NCBI GenBank assembly: GCA_003952965.2
Contig: CM025853.1
Location: 14,628,467 to 14,692,466, forward strand
Source: Morella rubra
Lineage: Eukaryota > Streptophyta > Magnoliopsida > Fagales > Myricaceae
DNA: 64,000 nt
Direction: 5' to 3'
Part shown: positions 44,252 to 56,759 of the stretch, one piece after another
How the letters are laid out: each line of letters begins with the position of its first letter
How positions within the stretch are numbered: position 1 is the first letter of the stretch
Made by a program: the position numbers and the translations under genes
Notes under the pieces: generated by a model
Told to the model about the DNA's origin: nothing
Seen by the model: the letters and a program-made list of their open reading frames with translations, nothing else
Database searches by the model: none

Positions 44252-45452
44252 CACGTATATTGTTTTGGAAAATTTTTTATGGTCCAACTCAATAATGAAT
44301 CATGATATTTACATTCGTTAGGGATTTGTAAAAGCAATATTAATTAATCCTATTGGCTCATGTAAAATATAATGTGGTGGAAGGACGATTTGTTATTAAT
44401 GTATGTAAAGGGACTTATTATTAAAGATTCAACTGCAATATGTTGCTGGACATTATTACAATTCATAAATGTTTGAAATGCAATTACAAAGAATTTACAG
44501 GTGATATGAATATTATCTAAGAATTTTCTTATTGCCTTTAGGGGCGCTTTTGTTATTCCGTTGCACAGCTCTTGATTTATGTGGGTTCTAGGCCTACGTG
44601 TTTTTTTATTTCCAACATTACCATCCTTGTGAACTTATTTGGAATAAGGATGTGTACCGGAATGAATAGAACTGGAAAGGGACATTCTAGCAAATAACGG
44701 GACGAAACCAAAATTTATAGAATTGAAAACAGGAAACTCCGAGTCAGTATCTAAATTTTTTTGGCCATATTTTTTTCAACAAAAAAAAAACAAACAACAT
44801 AAAATTTCAACAATCAAACAAAACCATCTTTTGAATACCTGAATCAGTGAGCAATCAAACCTATTCAATTATATTTTGTCACCAACAACAGAAAAGAAAA
44901 TGCAGGTATCTTGATCAATGATATACAATGCACCACCTTCTCATTTTGAATACCCAAATCCAATATGGATGAACAATGAAATCCCCTAAATACCTAAATC
45001 TGAACCAAACCCTAAATCTAGACCAATCAAAATATCAAACCAACTAACTTATGCAATCAAACCAATCAAAATTCATAAATTCATAAATCCCTACTCTAAA
45101 CCAATCAAATCCTTAGATCTGAAATCATTAATCAAGTAATCAAAAACCTTGAAGCATATAGTTCAAAGAGATATTAGAGATGCTTAGTAGAGAGATTTGA
45201 CGCCCAAAGAGAGATCCCAAAGAGTTAGAGAGAGAGATTTTGACCAAAGAGTAAGAGAGAGAGTCGAGAGGTGTGGATGAGCTGTTGGCGATGGCGGCTG
45301 GAAGCTTGAACCTGGACAATGAGAGAGAGAGAGAGAGCAATGTGAGAGAGGGAAAGGGGCTTGGGAGAAATAGAATGGGAGAAAGTCAAAGGGAGATGAG
45401 AGACTCATGGCACAAAGGAGTCTTAAGTGAACTTGACCAAGTCAAATACAAA
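44252..45452. other. AT-rich stretch, no gene seen
   Basis: Contains a GA/CT-rich zone at 45205-45380 that could be part of a leader or promoter. No domain was recognised. Confidence 0.4.
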
Positions 45453-45461
45453 TTATTTTAA

Positions 45462-46005
45462 AGGGAAAATTACACTGACCTCACTGGGTTTTAGCCCTAT
45501 ATCAAAAGCCTCACTGGGTTTTTAAAAAAATCTCAAAGCCCACTGGATTTTTTATTTTGGTATGAAAACTAACTCAAGCCAATGCTGTTATTGGATATAA
45601 TGGAGCGTAGTCCACTTAAGTTAAATGTCAGGGTTAAAACCAATTGCTGTCTGCCACGTGTTTAAAATTTCTTGTCTGCTCCATTGGGTTCCCGTCTGTC
45701 ACAACGCATGCCACGTCGAAGTTAGTTTTTGTATCACACGGCATACGACATGGCAGACAAGAGAACGAATAAAGCAGACAAGAAATTTTAAACACGTGGC
45801 AGCCAGCAATTGGTTTTAACCCTGACATTTAACTTAAGTGGACTAGCTCCATTATATCCAGTAACAGGATTGGCTTGAGTTAGTTTTCATACCAAAATAA
45901 AAAATTGGGCTTTGAGATTTTTTTTGCTTTTGACTATGAGGTTTTGGACTTTTGAAAAATGGCTAAATATTGAGCTAAAATCTAGTATGATCCAGGTAAT
46001 TTTCT
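45462..46005. mobile_element. MULE-type MITE with long inverted repeats and 9-bp TSD
   Basis: 544 bp made almost wholly of two inverted arms: AACTAACTCAAGCCAATGC pairs with the reverse of GGCTTGAGTTAGTTTTCAT, and GTCTGCCACGTGTTTAAAAT pairs with its mirror near 45790. Ends AGGGAAAATTACACTGACC and, reverse complemented, AGAAAATTACCTGG. Flanked by TTATTTTAA at 45453-45461 and 46006-46014. The 9-bp duplication indicates a Mutator-like origin. Confidence 0.85.
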
Positions 46006-46014
46006 TTATTTTAA

Positions 46015-47814
46015 AATTAGGACCCTATCTAAAACGAGTTAAAAAAAAAACAAGAGCAGTTGAAACTAGAGAATTCTAGCAATTCCGTCAGAATTTCTGG
46101 TTCCGATTCTGATTCCGAAGAATGCCAAAAAAGGCTTTCATTTCCGGTTCCAATATGTGCTAGAACCGAAATTGGAATTCTGGTATTTGAATTGGAACCG
46201 AAATTTTCGGTTGAATTTTTACTCACTCTTAATTTGGAAGTTTAAACAGGGGCTATGGAAGTCATTTTTCAGATGGGGGTGACATTGAAATTGGATAGTT
46301 TACGGATGTGAAGTTTTTTGAAAATATTTATATTATGTGGTAGATTTTTCAGGTGCAGAAATTATTTCACCATCAGCTCAGGATTTTTTTCCAAAGTGGG
46401 GAAAATTTCCTCTTCGATTTTGTTGAAATCGATTTTTTTGTTGATTCTATATTTCAATTGTTGTATTGTTAATTTGGGAATGAAATGAGATTTCGTTCTT
46501 GGGTTCTTCGGCTTTCCCTGTTTTAAAACGGGATGGGCCTCGGGACGTTTTTTTTAAAAATAAATTTGGGCTTGGACCGGTTTCCTGGTATTTTGGAAGC
46601 CCAGATGTAATTAAAAAAAAAGAGGGACAAAGTCCACATGTATCGAGTGTTGGACAGCCCAAGCAATAGCCGGCTAAGGAGAGCCGAATGGCCCAGAGGA
46701 ACAACGGCCTGTTGACCACCGTGTTGGACCCGGACAGGCTGATCCGCCTGACACGGATTTTGACCTGTTGCACCAAAATTATTTAATTCAGTTATCACAA
46801 ACAAAAAAAATTGAAAATATAATATTAATAAGTGGCAACTAGGGTTATTTTAGTGAAAATATCTCCTATGGCCTTTCCGTCGTAGTAACTGGATATATTC
46901 TATAGACCTGTTGAAACTTTTTCAAGCAAATCCAGTTGCTGCCCCTTCAGATTTAAAAATCTTTTCTTGAAAATTACATTTTGACCCCCTAAAAATAAAA
47001 TAAAAAAATGCTCATTCAAATTACATACCCACCCCTAAAGTTTCGGAATTAGAATCCTTTTTACACCAAAATAGAAGAATAACTAGGATTTTTACCTTTT
47101 TTAAAAAAATTCAATCTAAAAGATTGTGTGTTGTTGGGATCTCCAACCATTATAAATCTCAATTATTTTATATTTTGAAACAAAGACCAACTTTTGAAGA
47201 CTTAAAATATTACAATAAAATCATTATAAATCTCACTACTAAATATAATCAGATCTATATTTTTTAGCTTTTTCTTTTTGCTTAACCAACAAATCCAAAT
47301 TTTTCTTGCAACTCAATCTCGCCAAAAAAAAAAATATATCTTTTTCTATTATTTTCACCAAATATTTTCTGCATTCTCTATTTTGTGTTGCTTTTAGACT
47401 TGCCAAACAGTGACCTACAAATAAAAAATAAAAGAAATTGCTCTCACTCAATAATGTATCATTTTTGTTCATATTCCTTCACATCTATATATTTATGTAT
47501 TGATTAAAACTTGTCATTACTAAGTAACATTAATTTTATTTTATCAGCCCTTATGTCTATTTATTTCTCTACACAAAAATAGGCTTTATGTTTATGGTTT
47601 TTAGGTATGACATATTTACGCCCTATAACCGTGAATAACAACTTTGGTATTTTGTGTGTGTGTGTGTGTTTTTTTAATATATAGCTATTAAATTGTCCTT
47701 TGTTCACGTGAATATTTTCATATATGTTTGACTAATTTTGGTAATTTTTGCACTCTCCTAAATTTGGCCCTCTAAGAATAAAATCTTGGTTCAGCCAGTC
47801 AGCCACTGCATGCA
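46015..47814. other. AT-rich stretch, no gene seen
   Basis: 46060-46240 contains repeated GAACCGAAA/GGTTCCG words that resemble other hAT-type elements here, but no matching ends were found. 47655-47668 is a short (GT)n run. Nothing else was recognised. Confidence 0.4.
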
Positions 47815-47822
47815 TGTTTAGT

Positions 47823-48556
47823 CGCAAGGCCATCTCTAAGATAAGTGGGGCCTTAGGCTAAATCATAAAATAGACCTTTTCTAATATATAGTAAATATCA
47901 ATGAATTTTAGTTAAAAATTATTCCTCTTGCTTTTTGAGATAAAAATTACTCATCAAAGTTTTGTATTTAATAGCTTTTTTTAAAGATTGAATTAATTTT
48001 TCATTTTTTTCATTTTGTTAGCGTTTCATATTAGATTCGTATTTTCTAGATATCTCAAAATTATTCTAAAAAAAAAATTAAAACTAATTGTACAGTACTC
48101 AACTTAATCTCCAATTCTCAATTTTCTTTGTATAAAATAATGATATACGACAAATATAAAATAAAATTATTAAACTAAAGTGTAAAGTTTAAAATTTGAA
48201 AGGTTAGAATAATAGCACCAAGGGAGAACAGTGAAAGTATTATATTTTGAATCTTGAGAGTAAGCTATAAGGAAAAGTTTGGTGAAAAGAAGAGTGAATA
48301 TAAGGCTAAAGGAAGAAATATTTGGCATATGTTTAGAAAAAAGAATTTTTAAGATTTAAAAAATTTTGAAGTCTAGTCTTATTTGAAATTTTGAATTATC
48401 CAATGGGAATTTCAAAAAATTTAAAGGAGATTTTGAGACTTATTTTTTCATTTGTTAAGTTAAAATATTGAATATGAAGGCCTATTAAATATTAAATAAA
48501 ATAGGAAGTTGGGGGTCTTAGGCAACCTCCTAAGCAGCTATGCTCAAAGATGCCCC
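47823..48556. mobile_element. hAT-type non-autonomous element, probable, 8-bp TSD
   Basis: 734 bp. Left end region GGCCATCTCTAAGATAAG then CCTTAGGC; right end, reverse complemented, GGGGCATCTTTGAGCATAG then CTTAGGAGG. Flanked by TGTTTAGT at 47815-47822 and 48557-48564. The interior is AT-rich with no transposase. The TIR match is imperfect. Confidence 0.65.
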
Positions 48557-48564
48557 TGTTTAGT

Positions 48565-51046
48565 GGGAGTGTTATCTAAAATAATGATACATGAAGATGT
48601 GTGGTTCACTTACATGCCATATAAAGACTTATATTCAGTTTAAAGCAAATGTAACCACAGCAGCACATTTAGCTTCCATAAAATATTTGTATAGCATTCA
48701 GAGAAAATGGATTACCAAGTTATCAGCTTTCCATAATTCAAAATTGTAACATGTAATGGCAAGAAAATAAAATGGCTAACAAAGTTATCAACAATTCTAC
48801 CAAGCTATTTAACAATCAAGTAATATTAAACAACTTGGTAATTTTGGATCATTTTGTCAACAAAAAGCATTTAGATCATTTGATCATAACATAGATATAG
48901 TAAGATGATAGAAGAGCAAATAATGAAATTGCTACATGCTATCATTTTTTAATGTTCTGCACTAACAAAATTCCAACTGATTTCTGTACAGATGTTACCT
49001 TTGATGGTTTTCAGGCCAAGATAGTACATTACTGACTTATTTCAACTTCTCTACATTCCATTTACAAGTCAAGAATCATTACACAGTATATTTGACAAAA
49101 GATATTTTATAAAGAAAATTCTACAGCAAAATGATCTGCACTAACAGCAAAATGTTAGAGGTAAAACAGAACAGAATATACATCAAAAGTCAAAGCAACT
49201 CAAACAAAAACTTTTTTTTTCCTGCCTTTTAACCATAACCTTCATCAAACATCATGCAGCAATTAAATCTATTTTATTTGAACTATTACATGATCTGTAT
49301 ATCACATTTTAACTGTGAAACTACCATCCAATTCACAGAGAATTACCCAAATCACAATTTTTCGAAAACTCAGTAGTACAACAACAAGTTTTTCCTCCAT
49401 TCATTTCACTCCAACAACACCAGAATGCATCTAAATACCTATCCAACCGTGCATGCTCTTGTTTTCTTCAAAATCTCAGTCATCCGAAACCTATATACTC
49501 ATCAATTCCTACATGCAGAACTGATTAAAGCTTAATCTAATAATTCATGGCCAAAAAGATAACATGCAGAGCATAATCGTTCACTGTCATGGCCAAAAAA
49601 ATCACAGGTTTCCCTTCCATTTCGGATTTTTAAGCACTACATTCCCTTACCTCTTTTCTCCGTGATTTCTTTTGCTCTGACCGAACCTAAAGACAATACT
49701 AAGGAAAGGAAACTTCAAACCTCAACCTTCACACTACCCAACTGCTCTCTTTCTCCTCTCCTTCTTCTTTCTCTTCTTAGCATCTTCCTCTCTCTTTCTC
49801 TGCTCTGTCTCACTTCCTGGAGATAATATTCCAATGCTATTAGACCCAACTCAGCCCAAGCCCATAAAATTATTAATGCTTCCAATTTATTAATTAATCT
49901 CTCCATCATTGCCTACTTTCCTTTAATCATCTGATTTAAGTGAGGAGTGTTACAAAAACACATTGATGTTTGTAGTCTGTTGAACCACATGGCAAGAGGT
50001 TGTTTCTCTTACTTCATTTTGGGTACTGGTAATTATCCTCGATATGATTATCTATGCCTGATAAATTACGAATTATAATTAGAATCCTTAAAAAAATTCA
50101 AGGTATTATGTAGTGAAGCTGAGAAACAAGAGTTAAAAATGTTTTAGATACTTCAGTACTCCAATAAAAGAGGAGAATACCTCTTGGATAAAATTATAAA
50201 TTATATCATTTCTCAACTTACTTCCCCTAATATATTACAGCACAATGGTTGTAGCTGAAAGAGTGGACAAAACCTTATGAGATATGGTTTGTTCTAATAT
50301 AAGCATGTTACCTTTGTTTTGGGGGGTTTAATTGTTAAACACGATCTTCAATACATTGGATCCTAACGTTCCGTATGAGTTATGGATTGGTAAAATACTA
50401 AGTTGGAAGTTCTTTTAGATATGGAGTTATCTGGCATATGTTATAAAATTTAATATGGATTAGATCAAATGAAGGATCTAATGAAAGTTTTGATGTGCCC
50501 TAAAAGAGTTTTATGAGCAGGAATCTTATATTTTTTAAAGAAGAGTTAGTGGGAGCTACGTTGTATTCTTATTCTACATATTGGTGACATATTACTCAAT
50601 AAGAATGATGTATGAAGCATATCGTCTGTAAAATGTGGTTAATGACCCATTTTTCAGAAAATAGAAATATGGGATGCTTTCATAGGTCAATTAGATTGAC
50701 AGAATATTGGTTGGAATGGATCTCTATGGGCAAAAGTGTCTTACACTACAAAAGGAGAGAGATGAGATGACAAATTATACTTGTGTTTTGGTTGTAGAAT
50801 GTTTCAAATACTCAATGCTATGTGTCAAAGCTAATACCAGTTATGTGGTCAAGCAATTATATTAGATATCAATCCAATCATTTTTTTTTTTTTGGTGTTG
50901 GACAGTCATAAAATCTATCATCGAGTATTTGACTAGAACTGAGTTTTATAGTGCTTAGGAGTGAGGATTTGACAGTTAAAAGAAATATACATTCAGATTA
51001 TAAATCTAGAGCCTTGTTGGTTTTCAAAATTATTCTGTAATACTTT
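48565..51046. other. AT-rich stretch, no gene seen
   Basis: A GAGTGTTACA end at 49942-49951 (minus-strand TGTAACACTC) could be the terminus of a gypsy LTR covering part of 48600-49951, but no partner end was identified. The rest shows no domain, tRNA or clear repeat. Confidence 0.35.
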
Positions 51047-52873
51047 TGTATCACGTCCCAAACCTCAAAGGTTAGAGGGTGACTTACTATCAATAAATAA
51101 GTTATTTTTTATTTAAAAAATTATTTAAAATTTTCGGAATAAACTTTATTAAAATACTTTAATAAATCTCTCCAAATAAAAAAGTAAAAACTTCTTTTAA
51201 ACTCTCTAAAAAACATAAATGTCAAAACTAAACATGAACATTTTGACACCTAGAATGAAACTTTTATTCTAACAATCTCGCAGATACCCGCCCACGTGCC
51301 ATCTAGTCTTAACTCTCGACATGCTCCTAGTCAACATCTGAAAAATAAGGAAACAATAACGGGGAGTTCAACAAGTCAATAAGCAAAATCATTATGCTAG
51401 TTTGCACCCAACGAGCCACACTATAACAGTAAGAGACAAAATATTTAAAATCTTTCTAAATTGTTGAAAACTGGTTTTTGAAAATTTCAATTGAACAATT
51501 TTATCATAAAATAGTTTTATCTATATATCATAATACTATAGAAAATCCCTTTGGCAATAACTCTGGGTCGCATTTACCCATGATAAGGTTATGCAGTTGC
51601 TACTTAGCTTGAGGGCCAACCAAACTAGCCAATATTATAGGTAGAATTTGCTCTTACTAAGGCTTGGTTATGTCCAAGTGTGCACTCGGTAAGAACCTAC
51701 AAAATAAACCATTTTGTTTCCAGTATGAGTGCACTCAATGAGTTACAATTGGTACCATTGTGCTATCTTTGTAAACTCTGGGGCTCAAGGTTTGAAAATA
51801 TACTGCATATCATGCTATAAATATCACTTTGAAATTTTCATCTTTCTGCTCTTTATAAGTAACATAATGCGTATAATATAAACAACAATTAATGTCAAAA
51901 AGCTTTGAGTTAAACATTGAAAACATCATGGAATATTATTAAACGTACAAATAGGCTCATGTTTACACATTTCATTCTATAATTTTTGACAATTTTATCA
52001 TATCGTAATGCTAAAACTCCAACAGTTTTTAGCAAAACATGCAATTTCAGAAAATATCACCTCAGTACCATTTGAAAAGTCTAACATAATAAGCCCACTT
52101 ACCTAGATCTTCAACCAAATAAGTCTCTGACTTAGCACCTATCTATACAAAATTTAACTTAGTATAATACGATCAAACGAAATCCTACACCTCACTAACA
52201 GGATTAAACCCGAAATTCACTAGTCAATTTCTAAAATATAATTTATCTATCTCGGATTTTCCTAAAATCTTAAAATTAAAATATCTGCTTCCTACAGACA
52301 TTAACTATACACTTATTAAAAATGTTATAGCCAAATTCCATCTATAACTTGGTCAATAAAATCAACATTCACCTCTATTCACATAGTAAATCTATGCCTT
52401 AAATAAATCGGTACTCGTAAATTCAAAATTTAATATCTACATCTTCCTATATCTTTGAATTCTGAAATTTTTTCCAAAAGATTTAAAATTGTGTCATACA
52501 AACATTCATAAAAGTTCATACCGAAATTCGAAGCTTAACTATGTCATCTAGTTCCGAACTCCAATAGTTATCATAGGGACTTTCTTGGCATTTTCAATTT
52601 TTCTAAGTCTAACTTCCAAGTTTGGAAACCATATAAAAACATCTCCAAAAATCTTGAAAGTTTAACCCAATTATCCTACAGATGTCTAGAACAACCGACT
52701 TAAACATCATAATTTTTCAACATCTAGGGTCAGTTATAAAAATATCAATGGTTATACTACTCAGATTAGGACCTAAATTTTTCACTAACAATCTTTGAAC
52801 TTAAATTTCAATTACTCAAGAAAATCCATAAAAAAATGTTTAAAAATTCTTGAAATATTTAGGGCGTGATATA
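51047..52873 (+). mobile_element. Probable solo LTR of a gypsy element
   Basis: 1.83 kb. Starts TGTATCACGTCCCAAACC and ends GGGCGTGATATA, which reversed reads TATATCACGCCC, so the ends form a 12-bp near-inverted repeat as in many plant gypsy LTRs. The final CA has become TA. The flanking 5-mers (ACTTT and GAAAC) do not match, so either decay or another boundary is possible. No coding region lies beside it. Confidence 0.55.
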
Positions 52874-54891
52874 GAAACTCTATGGCTTGATCTTTTCTAA
52901 AAAAATTTGATAAAAAGATTATAAAGAAATTCTTATAAAAAAAATTTGAAAAACGTGAATGAGAAACGTTGGACAACTAGTAAAATCATTATGTTCGAAT
53001 GATTGTTAATAATCAGTAAAATCTTTCAAATTTTCAAAAGTTTGACTATTTCAAAAGAAATAGACTCCAATTTCAGATTTAAAGAAGATATTTTGAATTT
53101 AAAGAGAATGTTTTGAATTTGAAATATAAAACATAGGTTTAAATAATTTTAGGGTTAATTACAATTTCTCTCCATGAACTACCACCCTAATTTCAAAAAT
53201 GCCCATAAACTACAACTCGTTACATCCCACACCCTAATTTGCGTGTCTTATTTCAATTTTGTTCGAGACCCATTTTTGACGTTATCTCAAACGTTTTCTG
53301 TCACACGTGACCCCCATCCCACGTGAATATACAAAACTACCCCCATTGAATTCAAAGAAAACAAAAGACCTAAGTCAGTGCGTTTTGAAACAAAACTTTA
53401 TCTGAAACACCACCTTTATTTCGTCTTCATTGCTGTCGGAACTCCACGTAAGAATAGTGGTAGTTAGGGTTGGAAATTTTCTTCTCTGATTCGCAAGGTA
53501 TTCTGATTAATCCTTTCTTATTCACCTAAATTTGTTTGCGAATCAGTCTAGAGTGAGAATCTATACACAATCGTTTTTTTCAATTAACCATGAAGTATGT
53601 TGTGTGGAATTATGTAGGTTTTTGTTATTTTGCAGGTGCCCATGATGTGTTAAAGATTCAAAACAAAGAGACACATACAATAGTGATAACCATTATACCT
53701 TCTATGCCTTGTGTGATTTTCTTTCAAGATCAAGTTGGGATTGTGCAAGGTCTCTTTGGTGCTTTAGCCCTTCCATCTCCCTCTCTATCTACAAAATGCA
53801 ATGGTTTTTATAGTTAGAAATCCACAAATTGAAGAAATGACTTTTTCATATTTTTTTTCGTTGCTACATTTCCCATTGTCTTCTATGTTGATATATAGAC
53901 TATCAAACCAATAAACTAGCAACCCAATAAGATAAGAAACAGACAGTACCATTTATATAACTTCCATGTTTTGCTTACAATTTTTGAACAAGAACCAAAA
54001 CAAAGGTTTTTCCTCATACTTGTTAAGCTAAACTCATGAAGATCATCGAAATTAAAATGTTTTGGCAATACCCATACATGCTTGCAGGAGGAGTAACAAC
54101 TGAATAAGTAAACAATAAAATGTTTTTGCAAGAGTAGTACCTCCTCACCAAATAAGTAAACAATAAAAGTTACAGTTTGTAGTTCAACTCACACATATAA
54201 ACTTTGCACTAACAACTGAATAATGAGAAAGACTTGAAGTTTTTATCACCAAATTATCAATAATTGAATAAACAAGGAGATCAACCTTACTTTAGTTGAG
54301 TTCAAGTAAATAATTTCTGCATAAAATTGAGAAGAAAATGCTAACTTCAGTTGAGTTCAAGTAAATAATATTTGCAACGACTTTGTAACTCAAAAAGAAA
54401 ATAATTGGAAAACATATATGACCCTGAAGATTTGTGTTTTGGATTATAGCAGATCAACAGGGCAACTCATGGAAAGACCCTTCAGTCAGATAGTTTCAAT
54501 TCATTTCTGTAGTTCATTATTAGCCCCAAAAGCCACTTACAGTAGATTAAAAGGCTTCTCTGTTAGGATTCCATATCACCTAGTTAACACGAAAATTTAT
54601 GAGGTCAACCTTAGGCTTTGTTTGCAGCTGTCCTAATGAGTGTGTTGCAGAGTGGTCTCTAATTGGAATACTATGCATCTTCGACACTCTTTTTGTCAAG
54701 CATAAGTATGATGTTCCATGAAGTATTTGTAGGAGATAATTTTAAACATCCATATATCCTGTGGCTCTAAAGCTAGCAAGTTCAACTTTGTAAGTCCTTT
54801 TGGAATGACATTTTATTTTTCTTCTATTGTTTTTTCTCAAGCCACAATAAGTTTGAGATTCTAGGAGACTTGGTAAACACATCCAGTAGTT

Positions 54892-55083
54892 ATGTTTACT
54901 TCTGATACTGGTTTAAGCTCTTGGCTAATAGAAAGTGGGGCAAGCTCAAGCGGCCATCAATGTTACTGTTGTGTCACAACCTACATGAAGATTTTGTACA
55001 CCGAGCACAATTTTGGACATCGATTATACAGTTGTCCCAACTATAAGAGTAAACGCGCCTATGAATTTTGTTGCTTGGCTTGA
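54892..55083 (+). pseudogene. GRF-type zinc-finger fragment of the MULE
   Basis: GHQCYCCVTTYMKILYTEHN followed by FGHRLYSCPNYKS: the CXC, histidine and cysteine spacing of a GRF zinc finger, which binds single-stranded nucleic acid in other proteins. It stops soon after the finger. Upstream coding (53590-53817) is unrecognised. Plant MULEs often carry such a second gene opposite the transposase. Confidence 0.6.
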
Positions 55084-56100
55084 TCCTCTAATATGTAAAC
55101 ACGGGAAAAATGGTGTTGAAATGTATGCGAGATAGGCAAAAACTTTTAAATGTCGTCCAAAAACAAATTGAAAGCCTGAAGAAAATTTGAAAAACATCGC
55201 ACTCTTGAGAAGAAGTATAAGCTCGCTTTGTCTATGTTGTTGATTCTTGTAGTAGTTCTTTTGTCTAGATTATGTTGTTGTTTGGACAAACTAATATGAA
55301 TTTGACTTGGAATCCCAACTGTGTAACTTGTGAGCTTTTAATGTTGTAGTTTGACTCAAGCTTGGATATTTCAATATGTAACTTGTGTCATTTTGTGTTG
55401 CTTGTAACTAGCAGTTAAAGCATTATGTAAATGTCTTCTTAATTGGAATGTATCTAATTTTACAAAAAAATTATCATCCTATATCTCTAATCTGCCTATG
55501 TTTCCTTTAACATTAAGAGAATCTCTTTTCAGAAGACAGATTGGTATACCATTGGCCAATTGCTTCCTCTATGCATTGAAAAATCATTTATCTGTCACTA
55601 GTGGGTATAATGTCAATGAGCATTATGCAAGTTCTAATTTCATATTATCTTCAAAACAGAAGCATATGCTAGAAGAACAAAATAAGCAACCTGCCACATT
55701 CAATGATTTCAAAACATAAGCATGACATTACATCTTCAGGTTGTCTACACAAGTTCCTGACAAAACCAATGTCTATATAAATAAACTGCACAACTCTAAC
55801 CTACAACAATCATTACATCATCAAAACGCAATCTGCACAAGCAGCTTCAAAAAATAATAACTTATGTAATCAAACTACAACTTTCAGCACATCCAGCTAT
55901 AAATACATAACTTATGTAATCAAACTATCTACGTTCATTGATAATAGAACCAGCTTAAAACATACAGCATCTAGCCGAACCACTACAACCAGCTTCAAAA
56001 GTTTCAAAAAATACAGCATCTAACCCAAACACATTTAGCTTTAACAGTTTCAAAAATATTTCCAAATTCACAAAAAAAATTTGTCTAAAATATATATACA
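55084..56100. other. AT-rich stretch between the two MULE genes
   Basis: No recognisable protein domain; probable intergenic and 3' regions of the convergent genes. Confidence 0.4.
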
Positions 56101-56759
56101 GTCACAACCATCACAACTAGAATCACTATAGCGGGTCCTTTTTCTTGGTCTTTTCCAATCCATCATTTCATCTGCCCTTTCGCTTTCCTTTCTCCTTTTA
56201 AATTACTTGGTTAGGTGGATCCGTTTATGGCCCCACAACAAGATTTGTGAGGTCAATGAAGAGTTGTCGAGGATTCCCCGACTGCCTAGCCACTCTTCTG
56301 AATCGATCAAAGCTTTGTGTTTGCAATGCAACACCCCCACCAATTAGGGGTGCTGAAGTCGTTGCAGTTGATGGGCTACTCCTTCTTCAGGTAGTGGACA
56401 ACATTGATTGGGCCTTCGCTTTTCCGAGTTAGGGGGCGCCGTAATTCTAGCGTAATATGGTGGAACCTGCAAACGTCAAGTGAAGAAGTACACATTAGCT
56501 TATGGAAAAAAAAAAGTATCAAACAGGTAGGAAAAATGTCTGCAAATTAGTAAGTTCCAATCTTACAACATCGGCCGTCAAAGCAGAAGCAATGGCTGTC
56601 GATGGCCCAACTTGAGATAACACATAATATTATAATTCAAAATATCAAGTAAACAATTAAAAATCTTAAAATTTCATGCAAACAGCAAGCAATATAAGGT
56701 CAAGTTAGGCAACAAAAAAATGCTTGACAAACAGAAAGCTTATACCTCTGGTGGATTAG

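Noticed and set aside
46447..46804. Two overlapping minus-strand frames of 109 and 93 codons
   Set aside because: No family resemblance, and neither frame shows coding features; likely chance.
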